From the NCBI GenBank assembly GCA_052093225.1, contig JBQDDG010000035.1, forward strand, positions 1-34,569: a DNA stretch of 34,569 nt, in the 5' to 3' direction. A program made the position numbers and the translations under genes. The notes under the pieces are model-generated. The model did no database searches, was not told where the DNA came from, and saw only the letters and a program-made list of their open reading frames with translations. Source of the stretch: JB111 sp052093225 (GTDB lineage Bacteria; Actinomycetota; Actinomycetes; Actinomycetales; Actinomycetaceae). Of the stretch, positions 23,553 to 30,587 are shown in pieces. The number at the start of each line of letters is the position of its first letter. The first letter of the stretch is position 1.

Positions 23553-24973
23553 CGTCCGTCCTGTCGTGTGCCGACGTGCGCCTCACGGCGCCGGACGGTC
23601 GCGTGCTCGTCGAGGACCTCCGCCTGGACCTCGCAGTCGGTGAGCGGACGGCGTTGCTCGGTCCCTCCGGTGCCGGGAAGACGACGCTGCTGCGGGCGAT
23701 CCTCGACGACCTTCCCACGGGCTTCGGCCGGTCGGGTTCGATCCGGCTCGGTGGCGAGGAGCGGCGCAGCGGCACGTCGGCCGCACGTCGGCTGGTCGCC
23801 GACACCGTCGCGTACCTGCCGCAGGATGCCGGTGCCAGTCTGACGCCGACGATGCGCATCGGTTCCTTGCTGCGCGAGGCGATGCCCGAGGCGACCCCGG
23901 ACCGCCGACGCGTCCTCCAGCGGGTGCTCGACGACGTCCTGCTCCCGCACGACGTCGCGTTCCTGCGCCGCCGGCCATGGCAGCTCTCGGGCGGGCAACA
24001 GCGCAGGGTCGCGCTGGCCCGCGCACTGGCGCAGGGGCAACAGCTCCTCGTCCTCGACGAGCCGACCGCCGGCCTTGACCCAGACACCCGCCGGCGCGTC
24101 CTCACTGTCCTTGCCCGCCTGTCCGACCGGCTCGACTCCGCGCTGCTGCTGGTGACCCACGACGTCGCCGCCGCCGAGGCCCTGCGGTGCGAGCTCCGGT
24201 ACGTGCAGGGCCCCTTGCCGACGCCACCTGTGGAGAGCCGCCGCGATCGCGGGTCCCGTGGTGCCACGAGCCCGACCCTGTCGCTGCGGGACGCGACGAT
24301 CATCGACGCCGGTGGGAAGGCGGTGTCGCGGTCGGTGACGCTCGAGCTGGCCGCCGGGGAGATCACCGTGCTGCACGGGGCGAGCGGCGGCGGCAAGACG
24401 ACTCTCGTCCGCACGCTCACCGGTCTCATGTCCATGACCTCCGGCGTGCTCGAGCTGCGGGGGGTCAGGCTGCCCGCTGCGCTGCGGCACCGGACCGTCG
24501 ACCAGCGACGGGCGATCCAGCTTGTCCGACAGGATGCGCACGACGCGTTCCATCCGCGCCGCACGATCCGGCAGTCGATGCTCGACGCACGCCCGAGCAT
24601 CGCCCCGGGCACGCTCCTCCCCGCCGTGGGCCTGGCCGGAGAGCTGCTCGACCGACGGCCCCACCAGCTCTCCGGGGGGCAACGGCAACGCCTCGCGCTC
24701 GTGCGCGCACTCGCCGTCCGCCCGTCGGTCCTCCTGCTGGACGAGCCGACCTCGGCACTCGATCCGGGCACGGCCGATCAGGTCCTTGCCACGCTCCGGA
24801 AGGTCGCGGACGACGGTGTGGCGGTCCTGATCGTCACGCACGACACCCTGCTCGGCGCCGCTCACGCCGATCGGACGCTCACGTTGCAAGGTGGCGTCCT
24901 CCGCCCGGGCGGCGGCCCCGATGGTGCTCGGGAAGTCACGCGGCACGGGTCGGCCGTGCCGGGGACTCGCTGA
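23549..24973 (+). CDS. ABC importer ATPase with two fused nucleotide-binding domains (DppDF-like)
   Basis: 474 residues, ATG overlapping the permease 2 stop by 4 bases. Domain 1 has Walker A G-P-S-G-A-G-K-T (38-45), signature L-S-G-G-Q (146-150) and Walker B L-L-V-L-D-E (166-171). Domain 2 has G-A-S-G-G-G-K-T (277-284), L-S-G-G-Q (374-378) and L-L-L-D-E (395-399). Systems of this type usually use two separate ATPases; here they are one chain. Both domains look complete and active. The usual C-terminal oligopeptide-transporter Fe-S region with its Cys cluster is absent from both halves. It is the last gene of the operon, and the fabF relic begins 11 bases after the stop. No terminator hairpin is seen. 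Confidence 0.9.
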   Translation: MTSVLSCADVRLTAPDGRVLVEDLRLDLAVGERTALLGPSGAGKTTLLRAILDDLPTGFGRSGSIRLGGEERRSGTSAARRLVADTVAYLPQDAGASLTPTMRIGSLLREAMPEATPDRRRVLQRVLDDVLLPHDVAFLRRRPWQLSGGQQRRVALARALAQGQQLLVLDEPTAGLDPDTRRRVLTVLARLSDRLDSALLLVTHDVAAAEALRCELRYVQGPLPTPPVESRRDRGSRGATSPTLSLRDATIIDAGGKAVSRSVTLELAAGEITVLHGASGGGKTTLVRTLTGLMSMTSGVLELRGVRLPAALRHRTVDQRRAIQLVRQDAHDAFHPRRTIRQSMLDARPSIAPGTLLPAVGLAGELLDRRPHQLSGGQRQRLALVRALAVRPSVLLLDEPTSALDPGTADQVLATLRKVADDGVAVLIVTHDTLLGAAHADRTLTLQGGVLRPGGGPDGAREVTRHGSAVPGTR

Positions 24974-24984
24974 GTCGGTCGCGA

Positions 24985-25149
24985 TCAGACGCTCCCGACG
25001 AGGATCGCCGCGTTGTGCCCGCCGAACCCGAAGGCGAAGTTGAGCGCAGTCAGCTGGCCGGTGCCGGCGAGCCCGCGCGGCTCGTCGCGCACGACGTCGG
25101 CCACGCCGGTCCGGATCATCCCCACCCCCAGGGCGATCGCCTCGGCGCC
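24985..25149 (-). pseudogene. fabF relic: 3' end with an internal 192-codon deletion
   Basis: Bases 24985-25097 match the end of intact fabF (26815-26928) at about 95 percent, including the stop codon. Bases 25098-25149 match the region around the active-site Cys segment (27505-27555). The join falls in an 8-bp sequence (acgacgtc) present at both places in the intact gene, and the missing 576 bases keep the frame. The 5' part of the gene is absent, and the sequence passes directly into the DUF3145 relic. It cannot make an active enzyme because the catalytic Cys lies beyond the break and both His residues are deleted. Confidence 0.9.
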
Positions 25150-25268
25150 CGTCGCGCCTCCAGCACGAGCTCGACCTCGCCCTCGGTCAGGCCTGGGACG
25201 ACGAGCTCGAGCCCTTCCGCTACGCCGGCGCCGGCGCCCCTGTGCGCTGGCTGCACCGCGTCGGCTGA
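25148..25268 (+). pseudogene. DUF3145 gene relic: last 39 codons and stop
   Basis: The plus strand encodes the last part of DUF3145 (from about residue 128 to V-R-W-L-H-R-V-G and TGA) with only synonymous third-position changes relative to the intact gene, as far as I can see. The 5' part is replaced by the fabF relic, with a 2-base overlap at the junction. There is no start codon, so it should be silent. Confidence 0.9.
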
Positions 25269-25550
25269 CGCAACCGACACCGCTTTGTCGAGAGTGCGGT
25301 TGGGAGGAACCGCGTCGCCCTCCGCGCCAACCCGCCTCGCTGAGCCAGGCACCAGGTCGCCGACTCGACCGCCCTCGGAGCCAGTCTCGAGCAGGAGGGC
25401 GCTGGCTCAACGGTGGAGGACGAGGCCAGCGCCATCACGTGCACCCTTTCGTTCACATGCACCCTTCCGTTGTGTCACGGCGTGCCCATACCCTGGTCGC
25501 ACAGCCCCCGGAGCGACGACGCCCGGGGCACCCGACGAGGGGAGTACGCC
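25269..25550. other. Left part of cargo B: upstream region of the SDR gene
   Basis: About 280 bases without a supported gene. Two 14-base direct repeats with one mismatch (25440-25453 and 25458-25471, core tgcaccctt-cgtt) stand 18 bases apart and about 80 bases before the SDR start; they could be regulator half-sites. Nothing else is recognised. Confidence 0.5.
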
Positions 25551-26384
25551 ATGGCAGGCCGTCTCGAAGGCAAGGTCGCCTTCATCACCGGAGCCGCACG
25601 AGGGCAGGGACGCAACCACGCGATCCGGCTCGCGCAGGAGGGGGCGGACATCATCGCGGTCGACGTCTCGCAGCAGGTCGACACCGTCCCGTACGACACC
25701 GCACGCGCCGAAGACCTCGCGGAGACCGTGCGCCAGGTCGAGGCGCTCGACCGCCGGATCGTCGCACGCGAGGCCGACGTCCGTGACCTGGCCGCGCTGA
25801 CCGCCGTCGCCGACGAGGGCGTGGCCGAGCTCGGCCGCCTCGACATCATCCTCGCGAATGCGGGCATCAACACGATGTCGCCCACGCTCGAGATGGACGA
25901 GCACGTGTGGCAGACGATGATCGACGTCAACCTCACCGGTGTCTGGAAGACGGTCCGCGCCGCGGCACACCACATCGTCGACGGCGGCAACGGCGGGTCG
26001 ATCGTCATCACGAGCTCGCTGGCGTCCATGAAGACGAACGCCAACATCGCGCACTACACGGCGGCGAAGGCCGGCGTCGTCGGCCTCATGCGGGTCCTCG
26101 CGAAGGAGCTCGCCCCGCACAGCATCCGGGTCAACACGATCCACCCGACCACGCTCGCGAGCCCGATGATCCTCAACGACCCGACCTATCAGTTGTTCCG
26201 CCCCGACCTCGAGAACCCGACCCGCGAGGACTTCGACGAGGCGGCCCTGCAGATGAACGTCATGCCGGTGGTCGCGCTCGAGCCGGACGACACGTCCGAG
26301 GCCATCCTCTACCTGGTCTCCGACAGCGGCCGCTACATCACGGGCATCGAGCACGCCCTCGACGCTGGTGCCCGCCTGGGCTGA
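25551..26384 (+). CDS. Mycofactocin-coupled type SDR family oxidoreductase
   Basis: 277 residues; ATG has GGGGAG 7 bases upstream. The nucleotide-binding motif is T-G-A-A-R-G-Q-G (13-20) followed by R-N-H-A-I-R-L-A-Q-E-G-A-D-I-I-A-V-D, a pattern strongly typical of the mycofactocin-coupled/carveol dehydrogenase SDR group, in which bound NAD is re-oxidised by mycofactocin. N-A-G (103-105), Ser155/156, Tyr169 and Lys173 supply the catalytic residues. The likely reaction is oxidation of a secondary alcohol, substrate unknown. No mft biosynthesis genes lie in this window. A 16-bp hairpin terminator follows. It is the only gene of cargo B. Confidence 0.88.
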   Translation: MAGRLEGKVAFITGAARGQGRNHAIRLAQEGADIIAVDVSQQVDTVPYDTARAEDLAETVRQVEALDRRIVAREADVRDLAALTAVADEGVAELGRLDIILANAGINTMSPTLEMDEHVWQTMIDVNLTGVWKTVRAAAHHIVDGGNGGSIVITSSLASMKTNANIAHYTAAKAGVVGLMRVLAKELAPHSIRVNTIHPTTLASPMILNDPTYQLFRPDLENPTREDFDEAALQMNVMPVVALEPDDTSEAILYLVSDSGRYITGIEHALDAGARLG

Positions 26385-26411
26385 GTGTCGCGCGCCGGTA
26401 GGCACCCGCTG

Positions 26412-26449
26412 ACGCGGACGGCCGGGATCCGCTTCCCGGCCGTCCGCGT
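26412..26449 (+). terminator. Terminator of the SDR gene
   Basis: Perfect 16-bp stem (ACGCGGACGGCCGGGA / TCCCGGCCGTCCGCGT) with a 6-base loop TCCGCT, starting 28 bases after the stop. There is no U-run. Confidence 0.85.
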
Positions 26450-26814
26450 GCTCGGCCGGAGCTCCGGCATTGGAGGACATGTGTGCGCGGCGCGCGTCGC
26501 TACGAGATTCTCGGGATGAGGTAGCGCGGCTACCGATAACGAGGTCATCGGTAGCGAGCCGCTGACGGCAACTACTCCACCCGCCGGGCTGTCCGTCGCA
26601 TGATGCTCCGCGCCGTCGAGACCCGCGGCATGAGCTGCCTCGCCCCACGCGACCGTGTCGTGCACCCCGACGGCGTGCAGAGGCAGAGGACCACCAACCC
26701 GTCGCTCCACCTGCTCGCGCGTGCGACGCTGATCAGCTCGGTGACCACCGGCGGCGAGCGTTCCTGGACCGACCCGACCGCTGCGTGATGCAACGATCGC
26801 CCACGCGCTCGTCC
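26450..26814. other. Right part of cargo B: intergenic, with clustered inverted repeats
   Basis: About 365 bases between the SDR terminator and the fabF stop. At 26520-26555, GGTAGC, GCTACCGAT and ATCGGTAGC lie in a row: the first two form GGTAGC-GCG-GCTACC, and the last two form a 9-bp inverted repeat with a 9-base spacer. The ORFs 26600-26788 (plus) and 26572-26793 (minus) have no ribosome binding site or recognisable domain, and I do not call them. Confidence 0.5.
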
Positions 26815-28065
26815 TCAGACGCTCCCGACGAGGATCGCCGCGTTGTGCCCGCCGAAGCCGAAGGCGTTGTTGAGCGCCGCCAGCTGGCCGGTGCCGGCGA
26901 GCTCGCGCGGCTCGTCGCGCACGACGTCCACGTGCACGGCCGGGTCGAGGTTCTCGATGTTGATCGTCGGCGGGGCCGTGCGCTCACGGACCGCCAGCAC
27001 CGCGAAGATCGTCTCGAGCGCGCCCGCCCCGCCGAGCAGGTGGCCGGTCATCGACTTCGTGCCGGAGACGGTGACCTGCTCGCCGAAGAGTCGGCCCACG
27101 GCCTCGGCCTCGATGGTGTCGCCGACCGGCGTCGAGGTGGCGTGCGCGTTGACGTGAACGACGTCGTTCGCCGCGATGCCCGCATCCTCGAGGGCGATGC
27201 GCATGGCGCGCTCCTGGCCCTGGCCGGACGGGTCGGGGGGCGCGACGTCGTAGGCGTCCGCCGTCATGCCGGTGCCGAGCACCTCGGCGTGGACGGTCGC
27301 CCCGCGCGCGGCGGCATGCTCGGCGGACTCGAGGACGACGATGCCGGCGCCCTCGCCCATGACGAACCCGTCGCGGTCGACGTCGTAGGGCCGCGAGGCG
27401 CGCTGCGGGTCGTCGACGCGCCGCGACAGCGCCTGCATCTTCCCGAAGGAGGCCAGGGTGAGCGGGTGGATCGCGGACTCGGTGCCGCCGGCGATGACGA
27501 CGTCGGCCACGCCGGACCGGATCATCCCCACGCCCTGGGCGATCGCCTCGGCGCCGGACGCGCAGGCGGAAACCGGCGCGTGCGCGCCGGCGCGCGCGCC
27601 GAAGCGCACCGAGATGTTCGCGGCGGGGGAGTTGGCCATGAGCATGGGCACGGTCAGCGGGAGTACCCGGCGGGCGCCCTTCTCGCGGACGGTGTCCCAG
27701 GCGTCGAGCAGGGTGTGGATGCCGCCGATGCCGGTGGAGACGACGGCGCCGAGCCGCTCCTTCTCGACCTCGGGCTCGCCCGCGTGGGACCAGGCCTCGA
27801 TGGCGGCGACGACGGCGAGCTTCCCGGACGGGTCGAGGCGGCGGGCCTCCTGGCGGGTGAGGACGGTCTCGGGGTCGACGGCGACCTCACCGGCGAAGTT
27901 CACGGTGGTCCCGTAGGCCTCGGACCAGTCGTGGTCGAGCGTGGCGATGCCGGAGGTCCCGGCGAGCGCGGCGGACCAGGTCGAGTCGACGTCGCCGCCG
28001 ATCGGGTTCGTCGTCCCCATGCCGGTGATGACGACCCGGCGACGCGTGGTGGACTGATCGGACAC
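26815..28065 (-). CDS. fabF: Beta-ketoacyl-ACP synthase II
   Basis: 416 residues. It condenses malonyl-ACP with the growing acyl-ACP in cytoplasmic type II fatty-acid synthesis. Catalytic residues are Cys168 (in S-A-C-A-S-G), His308 (N-A-H-A-T) and His342 (T-K-S-M-T-G-H), with the G-F-G-G-H-N C-terminal loop intact. It is the last gene of fabD-fabH-acpP-fabF, all on the minus strand, and is separated from acpP by 115 bases with two hairpins. A GGAGGA stands 6-7 bases before the ATG. Its final 114 bases and an internal part are repeated in the relic at 24985-25149. Confidence 0.96.
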   Translation of the reverse strand: MSDQSTTRRRVVITGMGTTNPIGGDVDSTWSAALAGTSGIATLDHDWSEAYGTTVNFAGEVAVDPETVLTRQEARRLDPSGKLAVVAAIEAWSHAGEPEVEKERLGAVVSTGIGGIHTLLDAWDTVREKGARRVLPLTVPMLMANSPAANISVRFGARAGAHAPVSACASGAEAIAQGVGMIRSGVADVVIAGGTESAIHPLTLASFGKMQALSRRVDDPQRASRPYDVDRDGFVMGEGAGIVVLESAEHAAARGATVHAEVLGTGMTADAYDVAPPDPSGQGQERAMRIALEDAGIAANDVVHVNAHATSTPVGDTIEAEAVGRLFGEQVTVSGTKSMTGHLLGGAGALETIFAVLAVRERTAPPTINIENLDPAVHVDVVRDEPRELAGTGQLAALNNAFGFGGHNAAILVGSV

Positions 28066-28124
28066 GGGTTCCTCCTTGGGTGCGCGCCCTCGTGGCGCGG
28101 CTGGCCTGCCGGCCCCTACGTGCT

Positions 28125-28174
28125 GCTCCCCGCGCGGGGAGCTGGTCGGGGGCGCCGTCGCGGAACCCCCGACC
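28125..28174 (-). promoter_or_regulatory. Two adjacent hairpins between acpP and fabF
   Basis: GCTCCCC/GGGGAGC (28125-28142, loop GCGC) and GGTCGGGGG/CCCCCGACC (28144-28174, 13-base loop) are both perfect. They begin 7 bases after the acpP stop in the direction of transcription. They could act as a partial terminator or a 3' stabiliser that leaves acpP mRNA more abundant than fabF, as acyl carrier protein is needed in excess (inference). Confidence 0.65.
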
Positions 28175-28180
28175 GGTGGA

Positions 28181-28429
28181 TCAGGACTGCGCGCCGACGA
28201 TGTACTTCACGGCGTCCTGGACGGTCTTGAGGTTCGCGACCTCGTCGTCCGGGATGGTGACGCTGAACCGCTCCTCGGCGAGGGTCGCGATCGTCATCAT
28301 CGACAGGGAGTCGACGTCGAGGTCGTCGGTGAACGACGCCTCCGGCTTGACGTCCTCGACCGGCAGGCCGGTCTCCTCGTTGACGATCTCGGCGAGGCCC
28401 GTGAGGACCTCCTCCTCCGTGTGTGCCAT
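28181..28429 (-). CDS. acpP: Acyl carrier protein
   Basis: 82 residues from ATG 28429, with AGGAG 6 bases upstream; the ATG at 28435 abuts that site and is unlikely. The D-V-D-S-L-S motif places the phosphopantetheine on Ser41. The protein is acidic (many Glu and Asp), of normal length, and has the four-helix ACP pattern. It carries acyl chains for the FabD, FabH and FabF enzymes encoded beside it. Confidence 0.95.
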   Translation of the reverse strand: MAHTEEEVLTGLAEIVNEETGLPVEDVKPEASFTDDLDVDSLSMMTIATLAEERFSVTIPDDEVANLKTVQDAVKYIVGAQS

Positions 28430-28489
28430 GAACATCTCCTGGTGTGGTTGAACTGGACGGGGGTCAGTGTGACAGGCGCGGAGCGGTGG

Positions 28490-29506
28490 TCACGGTACGA
28501 CGACCACCTGCGCGGCGTACGCGAGGCCCGCGCCGAAGCCGATCTGCAGGGCGATGTCGCCAGACTTCGCCTGCCCCTCGCGGATGAGCCGCTCGAGCGC
28601 GAGCGGGATCGAGGCCGCCGAGGTGTTGCCGGTGTCGGCGATGTCTCGTCCCACCGCCACGTCGTCGCGCAGCTTCAGGTACTTCACCATGTGGTCGATG
28701 ATGCGCATGTTGGCCTGGTGCGGGACGAAGACGTCGATGTCCTTGGGTGTCAACCCGGCGGCCTCGATCGCCTGCGCCGCCGCCTTGGTCATCTCGAAGC
28801 TCGCCCACTTGAAGACGGTGGGGCCCTCCTGGCGAAGGGTCGGCCAGGAGCGGTCGGCGTCCGCGTCGTCGGAGCGGAACGTCGACCAGGAGTGGGTCTG
28901 CTTGATGACGTCGGCCCTCGAGCCGTCGGAGCCCCAGATCGTCGGTCCGATGCCGGGGGTGTCGGAGGGTCCGACGACGGCGGCTCCCGCGCCGTCACCA
29001 AGGATGAAGCTGATCGACCGGTCCGTGGGGTCGATGAACTCGCTCATCTTCTCCACGCCGATGACGAGCACGTGGCTCGCCGTGCCCGCGCGGACGAGGG
29101 CGTCCGCCTGGGCGATGCCGTAGGCGTACCCGGCGCAGGCCGCGGAGATGTCGTAGGAGGCGGCGGGGTTCGCGCCGATCCGGTCGGCCACGATGCCCGC
29201 GAGCGACGGGGTCTGCTCGAACCAGGTGACTGTGCCGAGGATGACGGCCTCGACCTGGTCGGCGCTGATGCCCGCGGCGGCGAGGGCCGCCTCGGCGGCG
29301 GCGGCGGCCATGTCCGCGACCGTCGTCGTCTCGTTCGCGTACCGGCGCGTGACGATGCCGGTGCGCTGCTGGATCCACTCGTCGGAGGAGTTGATCGGCT
29401 CGACGATGTCGTCGTTCGGGACGGTCCGCTCGCCCCGGAACCCGCCGACGCCGAGGATCGTGGCGTGCGCGTTCGGCGCGGTGGTCGTCAGGGCGGGGCG
29501 GGTCAT
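28490..29506 (-). CDS. fabH: Beta-ketoacyl-ACP synthase III
   Basis: 338 residues; ATG overlaps the fabD stop (ATGA), with AAGGAG 4 bases upstream. It starts fatty-acid chains by condensing an acyl-CoA primer with malonyl-ACP. The catalytic triad is Cys124 (S-A-A-C-A-G), His263 (V-P-H-Q-A-N) and Asn294 (D-T-G-N-T-S). In Gram-positive relatives the primer is often branched; the substrate pocket cannot be judged here. The V-P-H-Q-A-N-M-R-I helix would bind ACP. The longer ORF to 29683 enters fabD and is rejected. Confidence 0.96.
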   Translation of the reverse strand: MTRPALTTTAPNAHATILGVGGFRGERTVPNDDIVEPINSSDEWIQQRTGIVTRRYANETTTVADMAAAAAEAALAAAGISADQVEAVILGTVTWFEQTPSLAGIVADRIGANPAASYDISAACAGYAYGIAQADALVRAGTASHVLVIGVEKMSEFIDPTDRSISFILGDGAGAAVVGPSDTPGIGPTIWGSDGSRADVIKQTHSWSTFRSDDADADRSWPTLRQEGPTVFKWASFEMTKAAAQAIEAAGLTPKDIDVFVPHQANMRIIDHMVKYLKLRDDVAVGRDIADTGNTSAASIPLALERLIREGQAKSGDIALQIGFGAGLAYAAQVVVVP

Positions 29507-30432
29507 GAGGCTCCTTCGGTGTCCGCCTGGGCGAGCTCGGCGGCAGCGTCCAGGTCCTCGGGGGTGGAGAGCGGAAGCGTGGTGACGCCCGTGAGTGTGC
29601 GCTTCGCGAGGCGCGTGAGCACCCCGGCGGGCGCGAGCTCGATCGCCCCGCTGACGCCGCGATTGAGGATCGCCTCGCAGCACAGGTCCCAGCGCACCGG
29701 GTTCGCCACCTGGGCGACCACGCGCTCGATCGCCTCGATGCCCGAGGGGACGACGGCGCCGTCGCGGTTGGACAGCAGCGGCACGCGCGGGTCCGAGGTG
29801 GCGAGGCCGCTCGCGGCCTTCGCGACGACGTCGACGGCCGGACGCATGTGCTCGGTGTGGAAGGCGCCGGCGACGGCGAGGGGCATCACCCGGGCCCGCG
29901 CGGGCGGGTTCGCCGCGAACGCCTCGAGCTGGGCGAGCGTGCCCGCAGCGACGATCTGGCCGCCGCCGTTGACGTTCGCCGGCGTCAGTCCGGCGGCCTC
30001 GATCGCGGACGTGACCTCCTCGGCGTCGCCACCCACGACGGCGGACATGCCGGTCGGGGTCGTCGCGGCGGCCTCGGCCATGGCGCGGCCGCGAGCCGCG
30101 GCGAGGCGCACGGCGTCGATGCCGGACAGGACGCCGGCGACGGCGAGTGCGGCGAGCTCACCGACCGAGTGTCCGGCGGTGACTGCGGGGGTGAAGCCGG
30201 TGCGGGCCTTGAGCGCCTGGAATGCGAGGATCGACGAGGCGACGATGAGCGGCTGCGCGATCGCGGTGTCCTTGATGGTGTCCGCGTCGGCAGTGGTGCC
30301 GAGGTCGGCGAGGTCGAGGTCGGCCGCCGCGGAGAGCACCGTGACGATGGCGGCGGACTCCGGGTCGTCGAGCCACGGGGCAAGCATCCCCGGCGTCTGG
30401 GCACCCTGACCGGGGGCGAGCACTGCGATCAT
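29503..30432 (-). CDS. fabD: Malonyl-CoA:ACP transacylase
   Basis: 309 residues. It moves malonyl groups from CoA to ACP. The nucleophile is Ser89 in G-H-S-V-G; His192 (A-F-H-T-E-H-M) and Gln-rich G-Q-G-A-Q (8-12) complete the active site. It is the first gene of the cluster. In Streptomyces a PucR-type regulator gene (fasR) precedes fabD; here it is absent, and a divergent small gene lies upstream. The divergent region of 155 bases contains one copy of the palindromic element that forms the array at the right end of the window. Confidence 0.95.
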   Translation of the reverse strand: MIAVLAPGQGAQTPGMLAPWLDDPESAAIVTVLSAAADLDLADLGTTADADTIKDTAIAQPLIVASSILAFQALKARTGFTPAVTAGHSVGELAALAVAGVLSGIDAVRLAAARGRAMAEAAATTPTGMSAVVGGDAEEVTSAIEAAGLTPANVNGGGQIVAAGTLAQLEAFAANPPARARVMPLAVAGAFHTEHMRPAVDVVAKAASGLATSDPRVPLLSNRDGAVVPSGIEAIERVVAQVANPVRWDLCCEAILNRGVSGAIELAPAGVLTRLAKRTLTGVTTLPLSTPEDLDAAAELAQADTEGAS

Positions 30433-30506
30433 CGCCCCAACTTACCGTCGTGCCGCGGCAGCGGGACGAGGTGTCCGACGTGTCGCCCGCCTCTTCCCGC
30501 CCCCGC

Positions 30507-30531
30507 TCCCCACGAGTGAGGGGTATTTTTT
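30507..30531. repeat. Isolated copy of the palindromic repeat element, upstream of fabD
   Basis: Nineteen bases (cacgagtgaggggtatttt, 30511-30529) are identical to the reverse complement of the 'ta' type units of the array at 34427-34569. The copy is in the opposite orientation and is extended by a run of T. It lies 75 bases upstream of the fabD start, within the divergent promoter region. Confidence 0.8.
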
Positions 30532-30587
30532 CGGTCTCCGGCGTCCCCTCCGCGAGCGTCCTGGGGCCCGGCGGCTATCCTTGCCGT

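Larger units (their letters stand above)
19059..25268. repeat. 121-bp direct repeat: DUF3145 gene 3' end, flanking cargo A
   Basis: Copy 1 is 19059-19179 (the real gene end) and copy 2 is 25148-25268. They agree at about 118 of 121 positions, in the same orientation, and similarity stops just past the stop codon. The interval holds the methyltransferase-ABC operon and the fabF relic. This is the arrangement expected if a circular or homologous fragment entered by recombination in the 3' end of the gene. Confidence 0.88.

Noticed and set aside
24985..25410. 141-codon minus-strand ORF as a real FabF-like gene
   Set aside because: Its upstream part is antisense DUF3145 relic and intergenic DNA, and both catalytic His residues are deleted; treated as a relic.
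26572..26793. Small ORFs on both strands between the SDR terminator and fabF
   Set aside because: Neither has a ribosome binding site, a domain or a convincing composition.
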